Shown: in pieces, positions 52,538-62,706 of the stretch | How the letters are laid out: each line of letters begins with the position of its first letter | Numbering within the stretch: position 1 is the stretch's first letter | Virus record (IMG/VR): IMGVR_UViG_3300032296_003714 | Location: 43,330 to 107,329 of that record | Reading direction: 5' to 3' (one strand) | DNA: 64,000 nucleotides | From: a virus | Position numbers and translations under genes: made by a program | Notes under the pieces: model-generated | The model's input: the letters and a program-made list of their open reading frames with translations, nothing else | Told to the model about the DNA's origin: nothing | The model's database searches: none

Positions 52538-54248
52538 CTTATATTCAATCATACCAAGCGTACAACAATATAAGTCGGCACCTGCTGATGACCAGCAGTT
52601 GTCTGTTGTTTTGGAAGAACAAAGTCAAAATCTTGTTGAGTATGATAGAAGTACGACCGTTAGCCTTGCCCAAGTTTATGATGACGAAAGACAAGAATCT
52701 ACAGTATTCAGACCAACATTTAAAGTAAGTTATTTGTACTCAAATGTTTTTACGGGAACAACAAATTATTTACCATTCCAATATAATTTATTTTATGTCG
52801 ACCCTGAGGGTTCGTTATTTAATAATACATGGAAAGGTTATCCGCAATATTATGAATTTGATTTTTTTAGAAACGATGTTGATGATGGGCATATTAATTA
52901 TTACGCGAAAAGTGCTTACACATATAATTGGACATACAACATAACATATGCATATGATAATGATTACAAAAAACAAATGTTTGCAGTGTTAAACAACAAT
53001 TCATTTAACTGGATTGCTGAAGATGGTATACCTTTTATAATTAAAAAAAGTACTGAAAACGGCAGCGGTATCATATCATTTGAATGTATTTGTCCACATG
53101 GTTTAACTGTCGGAGAATCTGTTGAATTATTAATCAATGGAGTTGTTTACAATTATAGACAACAAAGCTTATTTGAAGTGTATTCGTTAGGCAACGGATT
53201 ATTTGATAGTGATTTATATATCTTTAATATATATGATATAGGATTTACCGGAACAACTCTAAATGATAATGTAAAAGGTACCTTCAAAAGAGTTACCAAT
53301 TCCGATAATCCATTAGAAACAAAGTCAAAGTATTATGTTAGAAGGCACAAAGTACTTCAAGATGTTAATAATATAATAGTAACAAAGGCGGGTTTTGAAA
53401 AATTGCCATTTGGGGAAGAAAGAAAATTAGAATTAAGTTCTATAACACCAAATCAAGTAACTAGGATTTCTCAAAAAACAAGTTCTAATGTTTATACATT
53501 TACTCCTAAGAGAGATATTGATTTAGGTAAACTTATCGATAATCAAAAAAGACCTGTAACTGAATTATTTTTAACTATTATAAATCGAGGATATTCAGGG
53601 TATTTCAATAAACCAACTAATGGAGTTGGATTAAAACAAGGATGGTTATTCAATATAACTAATTTTAATAATTCTTGGTGGAGTGATAATAACACTGTTT
53701 CCAACTCAAACATAGGTGTGAGCTCTTATACACAAACTAATGGTGCAACAAAGACATTTTATTACAACCAATCTTTAAAAATTGGAGATATAATAGATGG
53801 TGATTTTTGTGAATGGAATGATTATGCACAAGTTGAAAGAGTTGTTTCACCATATTATCATAAGATAAGATACAATCAGGATGTGTTTCAAACGGTGTCT
53901 TCACCAAGTTCAAATACTGCCGGTTATTACTATAACCCCCACACATCAATTACAGTACAAGTTTTTTCTGATTATATTGAAACTGCAGATACGGACCAAG
54001 TAGATAACATACCAACATATGCTTATTACTCAAACACTGACCAACAATTTAGGTGGAGAGATTTATATACATATGGGTTCTTTGACCAAGAAGGTAGAGG
54101 AGTGGATTATCCATTCTTCAACAAAACACACTATCCATATAAAAATACGATATTTAGATTAACTCCTGATGATAAAGGATTTAACATAAACGATACAATT
54201 AAAGGAACCGATGTTCCAGTGAAACCACTTGTAGATGGATGTGAATAA
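52530..54248 (+). CDS. unknown virion protein, 572 residues
   Basis: A beta-rich, Tyr/Asn-rich chain. It overlaps the giant gene by 8 nt and the next gene by 14 nt, so it is part of one translational unit. Distinct segments are YNLFYVDPEGSLFNNTWKGY, VQVFSDYIETADTDQVDN and an Asn/Thr-rich middle (NNSWWSDNNTVSNSNIGVSS). No signal peptide or catalytic motif is visible. By place and composition it may be a baseplate side arm or a fibre part. Confidence 0.5.
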   Translation: MSNLYSIIPSVQQYKSAPADDQQLSVVLEEQSQNLVEYDRSTTVSLAQVYDDERQESTVFRPTFKVSYLYSNVFTGTTNYLPFQYNLFYVDPEGSLFNNTWKGYPQYYEFDFFRNDVDDGHINYYAKSAYTYNWTYNITYAYDNDYKKQMFAVLNNNSFNWIAEDGIPFIIKKSTENGSGIISFECICPHGLTVGESVELLINGVVYNYRQQSLFEVYSLGNGLFDSDLYIFNIYDIGFTGTTLNDNVKGTFKRVTNSDNPLETKSKYYVRRHKVLQDVNNIIVTKAGFEKLPFGEERKLELSSITPNQVTRISQKTSSNVYTFTPKRDIDLGKLIDNQKRPVTELFLTIINRGYSGYFNKPTNGVGLKQGWLFNITNFNNSWWSDNNTVSNSNIGVSSYTQTNGATKTFYYNQSLKIGDIIDGDFCEWNDYAQVERVVSPYYHKIRYNQDVFQTVSSPSSNTAGYYYNPHTSITVQVFSDYIETADTDQVDNIPTYAYYSNTDQQFRWRDLYTYGFFDQEGRGVDYPFFNKTHYPYKNTIFRLTPDDKGFNINDTIKGTDVPVKPLVDGCE

Positions 54249-55032
54249 ATTTGTATTAAGACAAGGGTTCTTTACTGATAAAGAACTGACAATTCCTATT
54301 GAGGCTAAATGGGACTATGAGGGTATTGATGACGCTATTGACCAATACGAAGAAAATGCTATTGCTGAAGTTTTAGGTAAGGGTTATGACTTTGAGGTAG
54401 ATAGATTCCCACATGCTCAACACAGTGGTAGTAGTAGAACAGATATAAATTATGAGTTTTATTTTTTCTCAGGAGGAAGTCTATCAGCATCCTCTGAATG
54501 GAGAAATTCTTATATAAGTGAATCATTCACGGTCCAAGATGTTTTTTATTATTCAAACAGTTTTACCAAATCCTTTTTCAAACTTGATTTCTACGACACT
54601 GTGGATGAGAAAAATCAGAAGAATTATTTTACGGTAATAATACCAACACAACAGGGTGAGTTTATGGATATTAACATGGCGAGAACCCCTGTTAAAATAA
54701 GGAAACCAAAATTCAAGTTAGATTATATTGGAGATAAAGAAGGTTTCTTTATTTATTGGTTAAAGAGTTTGGAGTTTATTCCCTTGAATACTTTTTATAT
54801 GACTGCCAAGTTTTATAATGCAAAAACAGGGGCTTTTACAAAGATGTTAAATAAACCACAATCAACAATAAACAACAACAATAAATTCATATTCGATAAT
54901 ATAAATTATTTTTATTATAGAGTGGTGTTAGATTATGTGAATGTTCAATATACAGTCTATGACTTACAGGGTAATAGAGTGGGTACAACAAGTACCATAA
55001 AATGGTATGAATATGTTAATCCACCGCAATAA
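54235..55032 (+). CDS. unknown virion protein, 265 residues
   Basis: Beta-rich chain with clusters of aromatic residues (FFIYWLKSLEFIPLNTFYMTA, then YYRVVLDYVNVQYTVYDLQG). It begins within the 3' end of the previous gene and ends by sharing the final base of its stop with the next ATG (TAATG). This tight coupling suggests a fixed ratio of the products. No family was recognised. Confidence 0.5.
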   Translation: MDVNKFVLRQGFFTDKELTIPIEAKWDYEGIDDAIDQYEENAIAEVLGKGYDFEVDRFPHAQHSGSSRTDINYEFYFFSGGSLSASSEWRNSYISESFTVQDVFYYSNSFTKSFFKLDFYDTVDEKNQKNYFTVIIPTQQGEFMDINMARTPVKIRKPKFKLDYIGDKEGFFIYWLKSLEFIPLNTFYMTAKFYNAKTGAFTKMLNKPQSTINNNNKFIFDNINYFYYRVVLDYVNVQYTVYDLQGNRVGTTSTIKWYEYVNPPQ

Positions 55033-56111
55033 TGAGCGACATATATAAAATAAGAATATCGCCAGAAACCATAGTGGGTGATTTGTCCTATGTTACTTAT
55101 AGTGGACAAACCTTTGGGGTTTATTCTGCAATGACACAAGTTGTTAGTGCTGGACCTAATGGTAGTTCTACACTTACAGGATTAACAATCCCTATACTAT
55201 TAAATCAGACATCATATGACGCGGGTTATTATAGTCCATTTGATGGTGCAATATACCAAAAGGATGTCGTAACTAATTTTTTAGTTTCGGCTAATACAGT
55301 AAATCCGTACACATTTAACTTATATAATACATCAGAACAGTATCAGAAATTTATTGAGTTATCATCATACAGTGTTGATTGGGGTGATGGAACAAAACAG
55401 TTAGTTACTGCTTTCACACCTAACTATATATCACACACTTACCCAACCGCAAATCAAGAATATACCATAACATTATCACAGATTAATCCTTGGGGTAAAG
55501 TGATAGTACAAAAACCAATACGAACTCCATTTAAAACACCTGTAATATATAATCCAAAGGGTAGAGTATTTTTCCAATCTAATGTTGGTAGTTGGTCGGC
55601 AACTCCTGTTAGTTATGATTATATATTCTCAGGAGACCAGTATAATCAAGTTTCGTCACAAATATCATCAAACTTTGTGACAGTACCTTATATGGTTTCA
55701 GGTGAAACTAAATCAAGAATAACTGAGCTGTTTCAGTACGGACCTGTCCCATATAAGATAGGGGTTCCTGTTATTAAAAACCAACAAATTTTTGGAGTGG
55801 TAAATTCTATGACTCCAATATTCACAGCATATACAATACAAAACATAGACTATTACGATTATAAGGGAGGTCTGACAATATTTTTTATTGAATCTTCAGG
55901 GTTCACACAAGAAAATCTTACAGCGGTTCCGATTACAAAAGATGAACTTCTTTTAAAAATAACTGACCAAGGACAGATACAAACGGATGTTTTTGTGGAA
56001 AGAGGAAAGAATAGTGCGTTTGAAAGAATACAAAGATTGGGTGAGGTAGATAACCTTGGAGATTTAATTAATTACGGATACGGATTTTTTAATGTTGAAA
56101 AAAAGACATAA
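55032..56111 (+). CDS. virion protein with PKD-like domain
   Basis: A 359-residue protein. Residues about 110-160 read YSVDWGDGTKQLVTAF and ISHTYPTANQEYTITL, which is the typical PKD/immunoglobulin-like repeat (WGDG...HTY). PKD domains bind surface glycans or act as spacers. The rest is beta-rich with SGETKSRITEL. It likely belongs to the tail-tip or fibre assembly. Its stop is followed by a TATTTATA box for the next gene. Confidence 0.6.
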   Translation: MSDIYKIRISPETIVGDLSYVTYSGQTFGVYSAMTQVVSAGPNGSSTLTGLTIPILLNQTSYDAGYYSPFDGAIYQKDVVTNFLVSANTVNPYTFNLYNTSEQYQKFIELSSYSVDWGDGTKQLVTAFTPNYISHTYPTANQEYTITLSQINPWGKVIVQKPIRTPFKTPVIYNPKGRVFFQSNVGSWSATPVSYDYIFSGDQYNQVSSQISSNFVTVPYMVSGETKSRITELFQYGPVPYKIGVPVIKNQQIFGVVNSMTPIFTAYTIQNIDYYDYKGGLTIFFIESSGFTQENLTAVPITKDELLLKITDQGQIQTDVFVERGKNSAFERIQRLGEVDNLGDLINYGYGFFNVEKKT

Positions 56112-56113
56112 AC

Positions 56114-56121
56114 TATTTATA
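56114..56121 (+). promoter_or_regulatory. TATTTATA motif
   Basis: An exact copy 2 nt after the stop of the PKD-like gene and 15 nt before the ATG at 56137. Confidence 0.5.
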
Positions 56122-56136
56122 GAAATAATATAAATT

Positions 56137-57045
56137 ATGGCAATTGGAACATACGGTACGGTAAGACCAAGTGATGTATCTCCCGAAGATGTGGAGATAA
56201 TCCTAAACTATACCCCATCGAGAGATGTGACTACAGAATTTGTACTTAAAAAGTTAAGTGCGACAACATTATTGAGACCATACTTTAACAATGATTCGAC
56301 AGGTGGAAACTCCGGTGTTGAGGTTTTGGGTGGCCTTTATAATTTAACATTACCTGCGGAAGAGTTTAATGCTTTGGGGTTTTATACATTATACCTAAGA
56401 CCGGCACAGATAAGAACAAGTATCACAGATTGTGGTGTTTTAAGTGCATTGCCTAATGTGAAAGGTATTGTTATTGATTTAGCGAATGTACCAACTAACG
56501 CAATAAATAAATTTGTACCACAAGGTTTAGTTGGATATAGAATAGAATATCTAAATCCTGATGGTTCTAAGATACCAAACTTTTTTAGAATTGTGACATC
56601 TTGTTTCTATTGTGAACCTGTGTTAACAAATCAAACAAATACAAATCAAAAGTCTATCAGATATAGATATGTTGACGGACAATCAAACTTATTGTTTTTG
56701 ACTGTATCACCTTCATCATCACCAACGAACAAACCAAACGCAACTCCTTTCATTGGACAACCTGACCAAGATATTATTATAACAAACACATTCTTCAATC
56801 CAGTTACTATCGATATTGAAATGGTTGAATACGACATATCATCACTTGCAATTGCATTGTATGGTAATCAAACTAAGTCTATTGATGATGGTATCTATAC
56901 AATTTACGATTCTAATAATAACATCTACAGACAATACAACTTATACGAAATAAGAAATCAGTTTAATGAACTTCTGTATGAAGTTAGACAGAACAGAGGA
57001 AATGACATTGATTTCAGTAAAAACTTTAACACTATAATAACCTAA
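56137..57045 (+). CDS. unknown virion protein, 302 residues
   Basis: Starts MAIGTYGTVRPSDVSPEDVE, and has LVGYRIEYLNPDGSKIPNFF and a C-terminal SIDDGIYTIYDSNNNIYRQY segment followed by a helical tail. A CFYC pair might bind a metal. The stop overlaps the next ATG by one base (TAATG), and the next gene is a gpI-like tail protein. Likely a partner in the same assembly. No family was recognised. Confidence 0.5.
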   Translation: MAIGTYGTVRPSDVSPEDVEIILNYTPSRDVTTEFVLKKLSATTLLRPYFNNDSTGGNSGVEVLGGLYNLTLPAEEFNALGFYTLYLRPAQIRTSITDCGVLSALPNVKGIVIDLANVPTNAINKFVPQGLVGYRIEYLNPDGSKIPNFFRIVTSCFYCEPVLTNQTNTNQKSIRYRYVDGQSNLLFLTVSPSSSPTNKPNATPFIGQPDQDIIITNTFFNPVTIDIEMVEYDISSLAIALYGNQTKSIDDGIYTIYDSNNNIYRQYNLYEIRNQFNELLYEVRQNRGNDIDFSKNFNTIIT

Positions 57046-60020
57046 TGGCGAAGACCAGAAGTAAATATTTTTATCCCCCAAGACCAGGTAATGGTGCGGG
57101 AACATTCTCCGATGAAATTGTTGGATTACAAACAGTAACGGGGGGTGGACTTACGCAAGGTAATTTTGAATTCACGACAAATGTTGTTGAAAAGGTTAAT
57201 CGTACATTTAATGTGGGTGCTTTTTCGAGCCCAATTAGTTTGGAGGACCTTAATGTTGATAGTTTATTACAAGGAAACGCAATACTTGAAACACAATTTA
57301 GAGTATACCCAAATTATGATGTTTCACAAGTTTTGAACTTTTCGATGTATGGTTCTTTAGTGAAGAGATTTAGTGTTTCGGTTACAAAAATCATCAATTA
57401 TTTTCCAGCTGCGTTAGATGTTCTAAGTACTCAGTTAAATTTAACCACAGGGGCTACGGCAGTAAATATTGCGTTTGATTCAGTTGCAAATGAAACTTAT
57501 TTTGAGGTTAATGTTGATAGATTACACAATCCTTTCGACATTGATTATACGGTTAGTGCAACAACTAATTTAAATGTAAGAGAATTAGAGGTTTCCAAAT
57601 ATAGGAATTTATATAATACATATTTGGATTATGCTGTTACGGTAAATGGTATCGATTATAAAGTAGAATCTTTTTCACCTTCACAATCGTTTAATACAGG
57701 TACTATTGCTTTCTATGTCTCAGGTTCACCTTTTGGTGTTACCGCAACAACTTGGTATGATGATTTCATTATTAAACCAAATGACTACATAACTGACAAA
57801 GTTTTTGAAGAAGATTTTGATGAAGTTGAAAAATTCTTAATTAATAGATTAGTAAACCCAATATATACAGCAATATTCCAAGTCCCACAACAAAATGATG
57901 ACGGGCAATTCTATATTGATAACAGACAAATTACATGGCCAAAAGATGGTATGTGGAATTTGGATATAAGGTCAATTGAGTTTGATTCTTATTTAACGCA
58001 ACTGCAATCTATTGCTGAAAATTTAGATGAGTTCAAAACAAACTTGGTATCAAGATTTTTGGTTTCAGGTTCGTTGAAAGATTTTGATACATTAGGTCAG
58101 AAAGTAGAAAAGATATTTCAAATATATGGTAGAAGCTTCGACCAAATAAAACAATTTATTGATGCTCTTGCATATATTAATTCAGTACACTACAATCCAG
58201 GAAATGATATACCCTCACAGTTATTATTTAACTTAAGTCAAACTTTAGGTTGGAGTACTAACTTCTCACCAATAACACAAGAAAATTTTTTAGAGAGTGT
58301 TTTCGGTAATCAAGCGGTTAACGAGTACCCTGGGTATTCTAGGTCGTTAACACCAACCGAACTCAACTATGCATACTATAGAAATCTCATTATAAACTCC
58401 GCATATCTTTTCAAATCAAAAGGAACTAGAAGGTCTATTGAATTTTTATTAAGATTGATAGGTGCTCCCGAATCATTAATTGAATTCAATGAGCATATCT
58501 ATTTGGCTGACCAAAAGATTAACATGGAGAGTTTCGATACTCAATATGCTCAAATATCTGGTGGTACATATAACCAAGAGTTACCGGCTTTATTGGCGGG
58601 GGACACATACAAAATTAAAGGACAGACATTTACAGCATTCACAACAACAGATATTTTCCAACCTGTAGTTGTTACAAGGGGAGAATATCCTGTGGATGAT
58701 GAGGGATATCCTAAAGCTCCTGATGAAACAGAAGAAATGTTTTTTCAAAAGGGTGCTGGTTGGTATGAATGTACCCCACAACATAGAAGTCCCGATGAAG
58801 TACAAATTACAGGTTTAGTATATACAGGTCAAAATTATAATATCCAAACTCAACTTGAACCATTCACTTACGGAGAAAAGTATTTGGATGTTTACAGACA
58901 ATTCCCGTACATGAGGGAAGGTTTCAAAATAAGAAGAATTGTTGATAATAATAAGTCGTGGTTGGAGACAGATGATAAAATCAGAATCTCGAACCAAGCT
59001 GATTATAATGCATACTATTTTGTTGAAAATGAAAAATTGGTTATCAATGTAAAAAACATTGACCTTAATTTAAATCCTGGACAAGGGTTGGCGTATGATG
59101 TTTGGGATGAGTCTGTTAAGTATGATTATCCAATACCTGAGTCAGGTCTGACTATTAATTTTCCAGTTCCTGGTGGTGTAGATTCTACATTCGTTAATCC
59201 ACAACCAAAAAAGAAAACATTTTTTGAGTTCCTCCAAACATTTTGGTTGAACATGGTTAATACAAGAAATAGACAATTCATTACAGACGGTAAGACAGGT
59301 GGTTATCCGAACCTACAATCTATTTTTTGGAAATATATTGAATCGGAACAAACTGTCGGTATTCCAAATAACAAGTATACGTATCAGAAACTTATAGATT
59401 ATGTTGAGGGTATGGGTCCTTATTGGATGAAGTTGATTGACCAAATGATACCTGCAACAACAATATGGACAACAGGAATCAAATATGAAAATTCAATTTT
59501 ACATAAACAAAAATTTGTATATAGGAGACAAAGAGGGTGTCAATTTGTACCTGTCGTTGTTCCTCCATGTTCAATAATAACAAACATATTTGATTATACA
59601 TGTAGTACCGAATATGTAGACTTTTTCATTTATCCGTGGCTTAATGGTGATGTTGATGTATCTAATTTTAGTACTATTTTAAACAATAGACTCAATTATT
59701 ATTTACAACAACAGGGGCTTACAATCTCTGACTGTCTACTAAATTCTTTGAAAACCACATGGTATGTTGATTTGAGATTAGATGGTAACATCTTAATACA
59801 AGTTCCATTCTATACTGGTTATGGACAAACTGATGTACCAACAAATACTCAGTGGAAAAACGCATTGATTAATAGTTTACCACAGCTTACACAATATAGT
59901 TTGGGTTATTTTTTAAATGGTACAATGTTAACAATATCTAATTTAACTATGACACCTATGAATTTGGGAGAACTACTTTCTCTGAATGTTGGTATAAACA
60001 TTGAAATAAATTGCGTTTAA
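57045..60020 (+). CDS. large tail protein with gpI-like module
   Basis: A 991-residue protein. Residues about 325-500 carry a helical unit typical of tail protein I (P2 gpI-type): LQSIAENLDEFKTNLVSRFL, FDQIKQFIDALAYINSVHY, then AYLFKSKGTRRSIEFLLRLIG with the conserved KS-K-G-T-(R/K)-x-S/A-I-E pattern. The N-terminus is beta-rich. The C-terminal 200 residues carry CSIITNIFDYTCS and helical/beta mix. In known tails this type connects the baseplate rim to fibres. Here it lies right before the SprB-like fibre gene. Confidence 0.65.
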   Translation: MAKTRSKYFYPPRPGNGAGTFSDEIVGLQTVTGGGLTQGNFEFTTNVVEKVNRTFNVGAFSSPISLEDLNVDSLLQGNAILETQFRVYPNYDVSQVLNFSMYGSLVKRFSVSVTKIINYFPAALDVLSTQLNLTTGATAVNIAFDSVANETYFEVNVDRLHNPFDIDYTVSATTNLNVRELEVSKYRNLYNTYLDYAVTVNGIDYKVESFSPSQSFNTGTIAFYVSGSPFGVTATTWYDDFIIKPNDYITDKVFEEDFDEVEKFLINRLVNPIYTAIFQVPQQNDDGQFYIDNRQITWPKDGMWNLDIRSIEFDSYLTQLQSIAENLDEFKTNLVSRFLVSGSLKDFDTLGQKVEKIFQIYGRSFDQIKQFIDALAYINSVHYNPGNDIPSQLLFNLSQTLGWSTNFSPITQENFLESVFGNQAVNEYPGYSRSLTPTELNYAYYRNLIINSAYLFKSKGTRRSIEFLLRLIGAPESLIEFNEHIYLADQKINMESFDTQYAQISGGTYNQELPALLAGDTYKIKGQTFTAFTTTDIFQPVVVTRGEYPVDDEGYPKAPDETEEMFFQKGAGWYECTPQHRSPDEVQITGLVYTGQNYNIQTQLEPFTYGEKYLDVYRQFPYMREGFKIRRIVDNNKSWLETDDKIRISNQADYNAYYFVENEKLVINVKNIDLNLNPGQGLAYDVWDESVKYDYPIPESGLTINFPVPGGVDSTFVNPQPKKKTFFEFLQTFWLNMVNTRNRQFITDGKTGGYPNLQSIFWKYIESEQTVGIPNNKYTYQKLIDYVEGMGPYWMKLIDQMIPATTIWTTGIKYENSILHKQKFVYRRQRGCQFVPVVVPPCSIITNIFDYTCSTEYVDFFIYPWLNGDVDVSNFSTILNNRLNYYLQQQGLTISDCLLNSLKTTWYVDLRLDGNILIQVPFYTGYGQTDVPTNTQWKNALINSLPQLTQYSLGYFLNGTMLTISNLTMTPMNLGELLSLNVGINIEINCV

Positions 60021-62152
60021 TGGCACAGTTTGATTATACCATATTAGTAACTGGAGATTGTCAGAGTAATTCTACAGGCTCCATAAGTATATTACCGTTT
60101 GGTGGAACACCACCATACACAGTTCAATGGGTGGACCCCAACTTAGGTGTTGATATAATAACAACACAACCTACGATTAGAACAGGTCTTTCAAATGGTG
60201 TATATGCTGTAAGATTAAATGATTCTACTCTCCCTACAAATCTTGAGTTTTATGTTAACATACCTGTTTCAAACGGGGTTTGCGTTTTTATTGACGATTC
60301 AGCGGGTACTACTTGCGGTTTAAATAACGGCTCAATAACAGGAAGTTCATCTACAGATTATTCATCGGCATCTTTTTATTTGTATAGTGGTAATGGGCAG
60401 TTTATAACATCCGCAGTTACAAATACAAATAATGTTGTTTTTGGTAGTTTAACTGCAGGAACATACAATGTTGGTGTTTTAGATTTAGGTGGATGTTCAG
60501 GATTGAGTGAAACTATAGTTATCGAGGATTCTTCAGAATTTGATTTTGGTTTTTATGTTGTTCCTAATTCTAGTTGCGGTGGGAATGCTATTGGTAAAAT
60601 ATATGTGACAGGAGAAACAGGACCATCACCGTATACGTATCTATGGAATAATTTAGAGACAACAAGTAGTATAACGGGATTAACTGAAGGAAGTTATTCA
60701 GTTACAGTGACAAATGCCGATGGATGCTCAATTACAAAGAATACTACAGTATCTACAGTAGACCCCGTAGGGTTTGGTAATTTTGTTGTTACCCAACCAA
60801 CATGTTTTTCAAATGATGGGGTTTTAGTCATGACAATTACAGGAGGAACGGCACCTTTCTATTATTCTGCATCAACAGGTGATTTTGAAATATCTTACGC
60901 TAGAACATATACAGTAACAGGACTGACTGCGGGGCAAATAAGTGTTAAGGTGACTGATTCTGGATTCTGTACATTCACAGAAACTACTCAGTTATTAACA
61001 CCGAATGGGATTAGTTCAATATCAATAACTGGAACAAATTCTACCTGTTCTCAGACAAATGGTGCGATATTAGTTTCATTACAAGGAGGAACTACCCCCT
61101 ATACTTATACATTGGTATATCCTACAGGTAATACTAATGTAATTGCAACATCAAATACAACACAAGAATTCATAAATCTAACTGCTGGTACATATACTGT
61201 TTTTGTTGAAGACAGTTCTGGATGTTCATATAATGATGACATTACAATAATAACTGAAAATAAGTTTACAATATCAACACAAATAACAGGGTCTACATGT
61301 GGATTAAATAATGCAACTGTCCAAGTTATTAAAACAACTGGTGGAACATCTCCATATGATTATAAGTTGGATACTACAAGTCAAATTATAGATACCACTC
61401 AGTCTGCAGTGACATTTACAAATGTCAGTCAGGGATTTCATACTGTCTCTGTTGTCGATGCTGATGGGTGTACACAGAATTTAAATTTTTATGTAAATTA
61501 TTCTGAACCAATCTCATATAGTTTATATTCAACTTCTTGCGGTTCAGGTAATGAAGGTAGTATTACTGCATTTATATCATCAGGAACTCCTCCATTCACA
61601 TTCAATTGGTCAAGTAATGTACCTGGTAATCCACAATCAATAACTGCTACAGGGTTAACTGCGGGTACCTATAGCTTAACGGTTGTTGATAGTACAGGTT
61701 GTTCATTGAAAAGAACAACAGAGATTATCTGTAGTCAAAGTTTTATTTCGTATCAGTTATATGTAATGGGAGATGAAGAATTTCAATTAAAATCTGGTAC
61801 TAAGTGTGGTCTCTTACAAATGCTCAATGAGGGTTTTGTGGATTTAACATCTAGTAATACTGGATGTACATTGGATTCTGCGGTATTTGTTGCTAAAGTA
61901 AGTGTAGACCCAACAGGTACGACTTATACAAGTACTTTCTTCACTGCGACAACATTGAACCAAGCACCTTCAGATAATTTGTGGTACAATACAATAAAAA
62001 CACTTTTATTATCAGTACCTGGAATACAAAAAGTTACTATAGATGCTTTAAATAATCAAATAACTATACAAACAACTGTGGACGGACCACTAAACAATCA
62101 AATCATAACCGTTGATGTCTTAATAGAGTATGACATTACATGTAAACAATGA
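60020..62152 (+). CDS. SprB-repeat tail-tip / fibre protein
   Basis: Start is at the TAATG overlap (60020) and gives a 710-residue protein; an earlier TTG is less likely. About seven repeats of 70-90 residues each share the plan S-x-C-G/x-x-N-G-x-I, then TPPYTVQW or TPPFTFNW, then LTAGTYxLTVVDSTGCS with a late Cys. That is the SprB repeat, best known from the gliding adhesin of Flavobacterium johnsoniae. The last 140 residues form a different domain (FISYQLYVMGDEEFQLKSGT) that may be the knob. A phage using the same fold may bind the same surface or mimic the adhesin. No RGD or catalytic motif is present. Confidence 0.75.
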   Translation: MAQFDYTILVTGDCQSNSTGSISILPFGGTPPYTVQWVDPNLGVDIITTQPTIRTGLSNGVYAVRLNDSTLPTNLEFYVNIPVSNGVCVFIDDSAGTTCGLNNGSITGSSSTDYSSASFYLYSGNGQFITSAVTNTNNVVFGSLTAGTYNVGVLDLGGCSGLSETIVIEDSSEFDFGFYVVPNSSCGGNAIGKIYVTGETGPSPYTYLWNNLETTSSITGLTEGSYSVTVTNADGCSITKNTTVSTVDPVGFGNFVVTQPTCFSNDGVLVMTITGGTAPFYYSASTGDFEISYARTYTVTGLTAGQISVKVTDSGFCTFTETTQLLTPNGISSISITGTNSTCSQTNGAILVSLQGGTTPYTYTLVYPTGNTNVIATSNTTQEFINLTAGTYTVFVEDSSGCSYNDDITIITENKFTISTQITGSTCGLNNATVQVIKTTGGTSPYDYKLDTTSQIIDTTQSAVTFTNVSQGFHTVSVVDADGCTQNLNFYVNYSEPISYSLYSTSCGSGNEGSITAFISSGTPPFTFNWSSNVPGNPQSITATGLTAGTYSLTVVDSTGCSLKRTTEIICSQSFISYQLYVMGDEEFQLKSGTKCGLLQMLNEGFVDLTSSNTGCTLDSAVFVAKVSVDPTGTTYTSTFFTATTLNQAPSDNLWYNTIKTLLLSVPGIQKVTIDALNNQITIQTTVDGPLNNQIITVDVLIEYDITCKQ

Positions 62153-62376
62153 CAAAGGTAGAAATATCTCAAATAACAGGAACAACTCCTATTGAAGTAT
62201 ATGTGTCAGATTATTATGACAACTATAGAACTTATTTGGGTATTATAAATTCATCATTACCACCGTCAGTATTCTTTGATTTACCGTCAACATTCAATGA
62301 TGTACCGATGGTTAAATTAATTCTTATCGATAGCAATGGATGTGAATATAACCATAATATTGAATGCACAATATGA
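62149..62376 (+). CDS. small fibre-associated protein, paralogue A
   Basis: A 75-residue protein that starts within the stop of the SprB-like gene (ATGA). It reads TGTTPIEVYVSDYYDNYRTY and ends near LILIDSNGCEYNHNIECTI. The next gene repeats this plan. It may fit the SprB-like fibre as a cap or a chaperone. Confidence 0.55.
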   Translation: MTKVEISQITGTTPIEVYVSDYYDNYRTYLGIINSSLPPSVFFDLPSTFNDVPMVKLILIDSNGCEYNHNIECTI

Positions 62377-62684
62377 CACAGATTGTAATTACAAACGCCA
62401 CGGGACTAACACCAATAGATGTATTTGTTGCCGATTATAATGGAAATTATAGAACATATCTCGGTTCAATTACAGGAACAACAATAGTACCTGTACCACC
62501 ACAAGAAAGTTTTTTACCAGGACCATTTTTTGATACTATTTCAACAATCATGTTAATCCTTAGGGATAACAATGGGTGTGAGAAATTTAAGTTGATAAAT
62601 TGTGAGGCATGTGAAATACAAATAATTATAACAGAAAATAATATACCAATAGCATCTGAATGTGGAATTATTTTTATTGCTTAA
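62373..62684 (+). CDS. small fibre-associated protein, paralogue B
   Basis: I take the ATG at 62373, which overlaps the previous stop (ATGA), giving 103 residues; 62364 is also possible. It shares TGLTPIDVFVADYNGNYRTY and LILRDNNGCEKFKL with paralogue A, and carries a C-terminal extension (CEACEIQIIITENN). The pair looks like a recent duplication with added C-terminal domain. It may bind the tail fibre tip. Confidence 0.55.
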   Translation: MTQIVITNATGLTPIDVFVADYNGNYRTYLGSITGTTIVPVPPQESFLPGPFFDTISTIMLILRDNNGCEKFKLINCEACEIQIIITENNIPIASECGIIFIA

Positions 62685-62706
62685 TTTATAAAGTTTGCCG
62701 AAAGTA

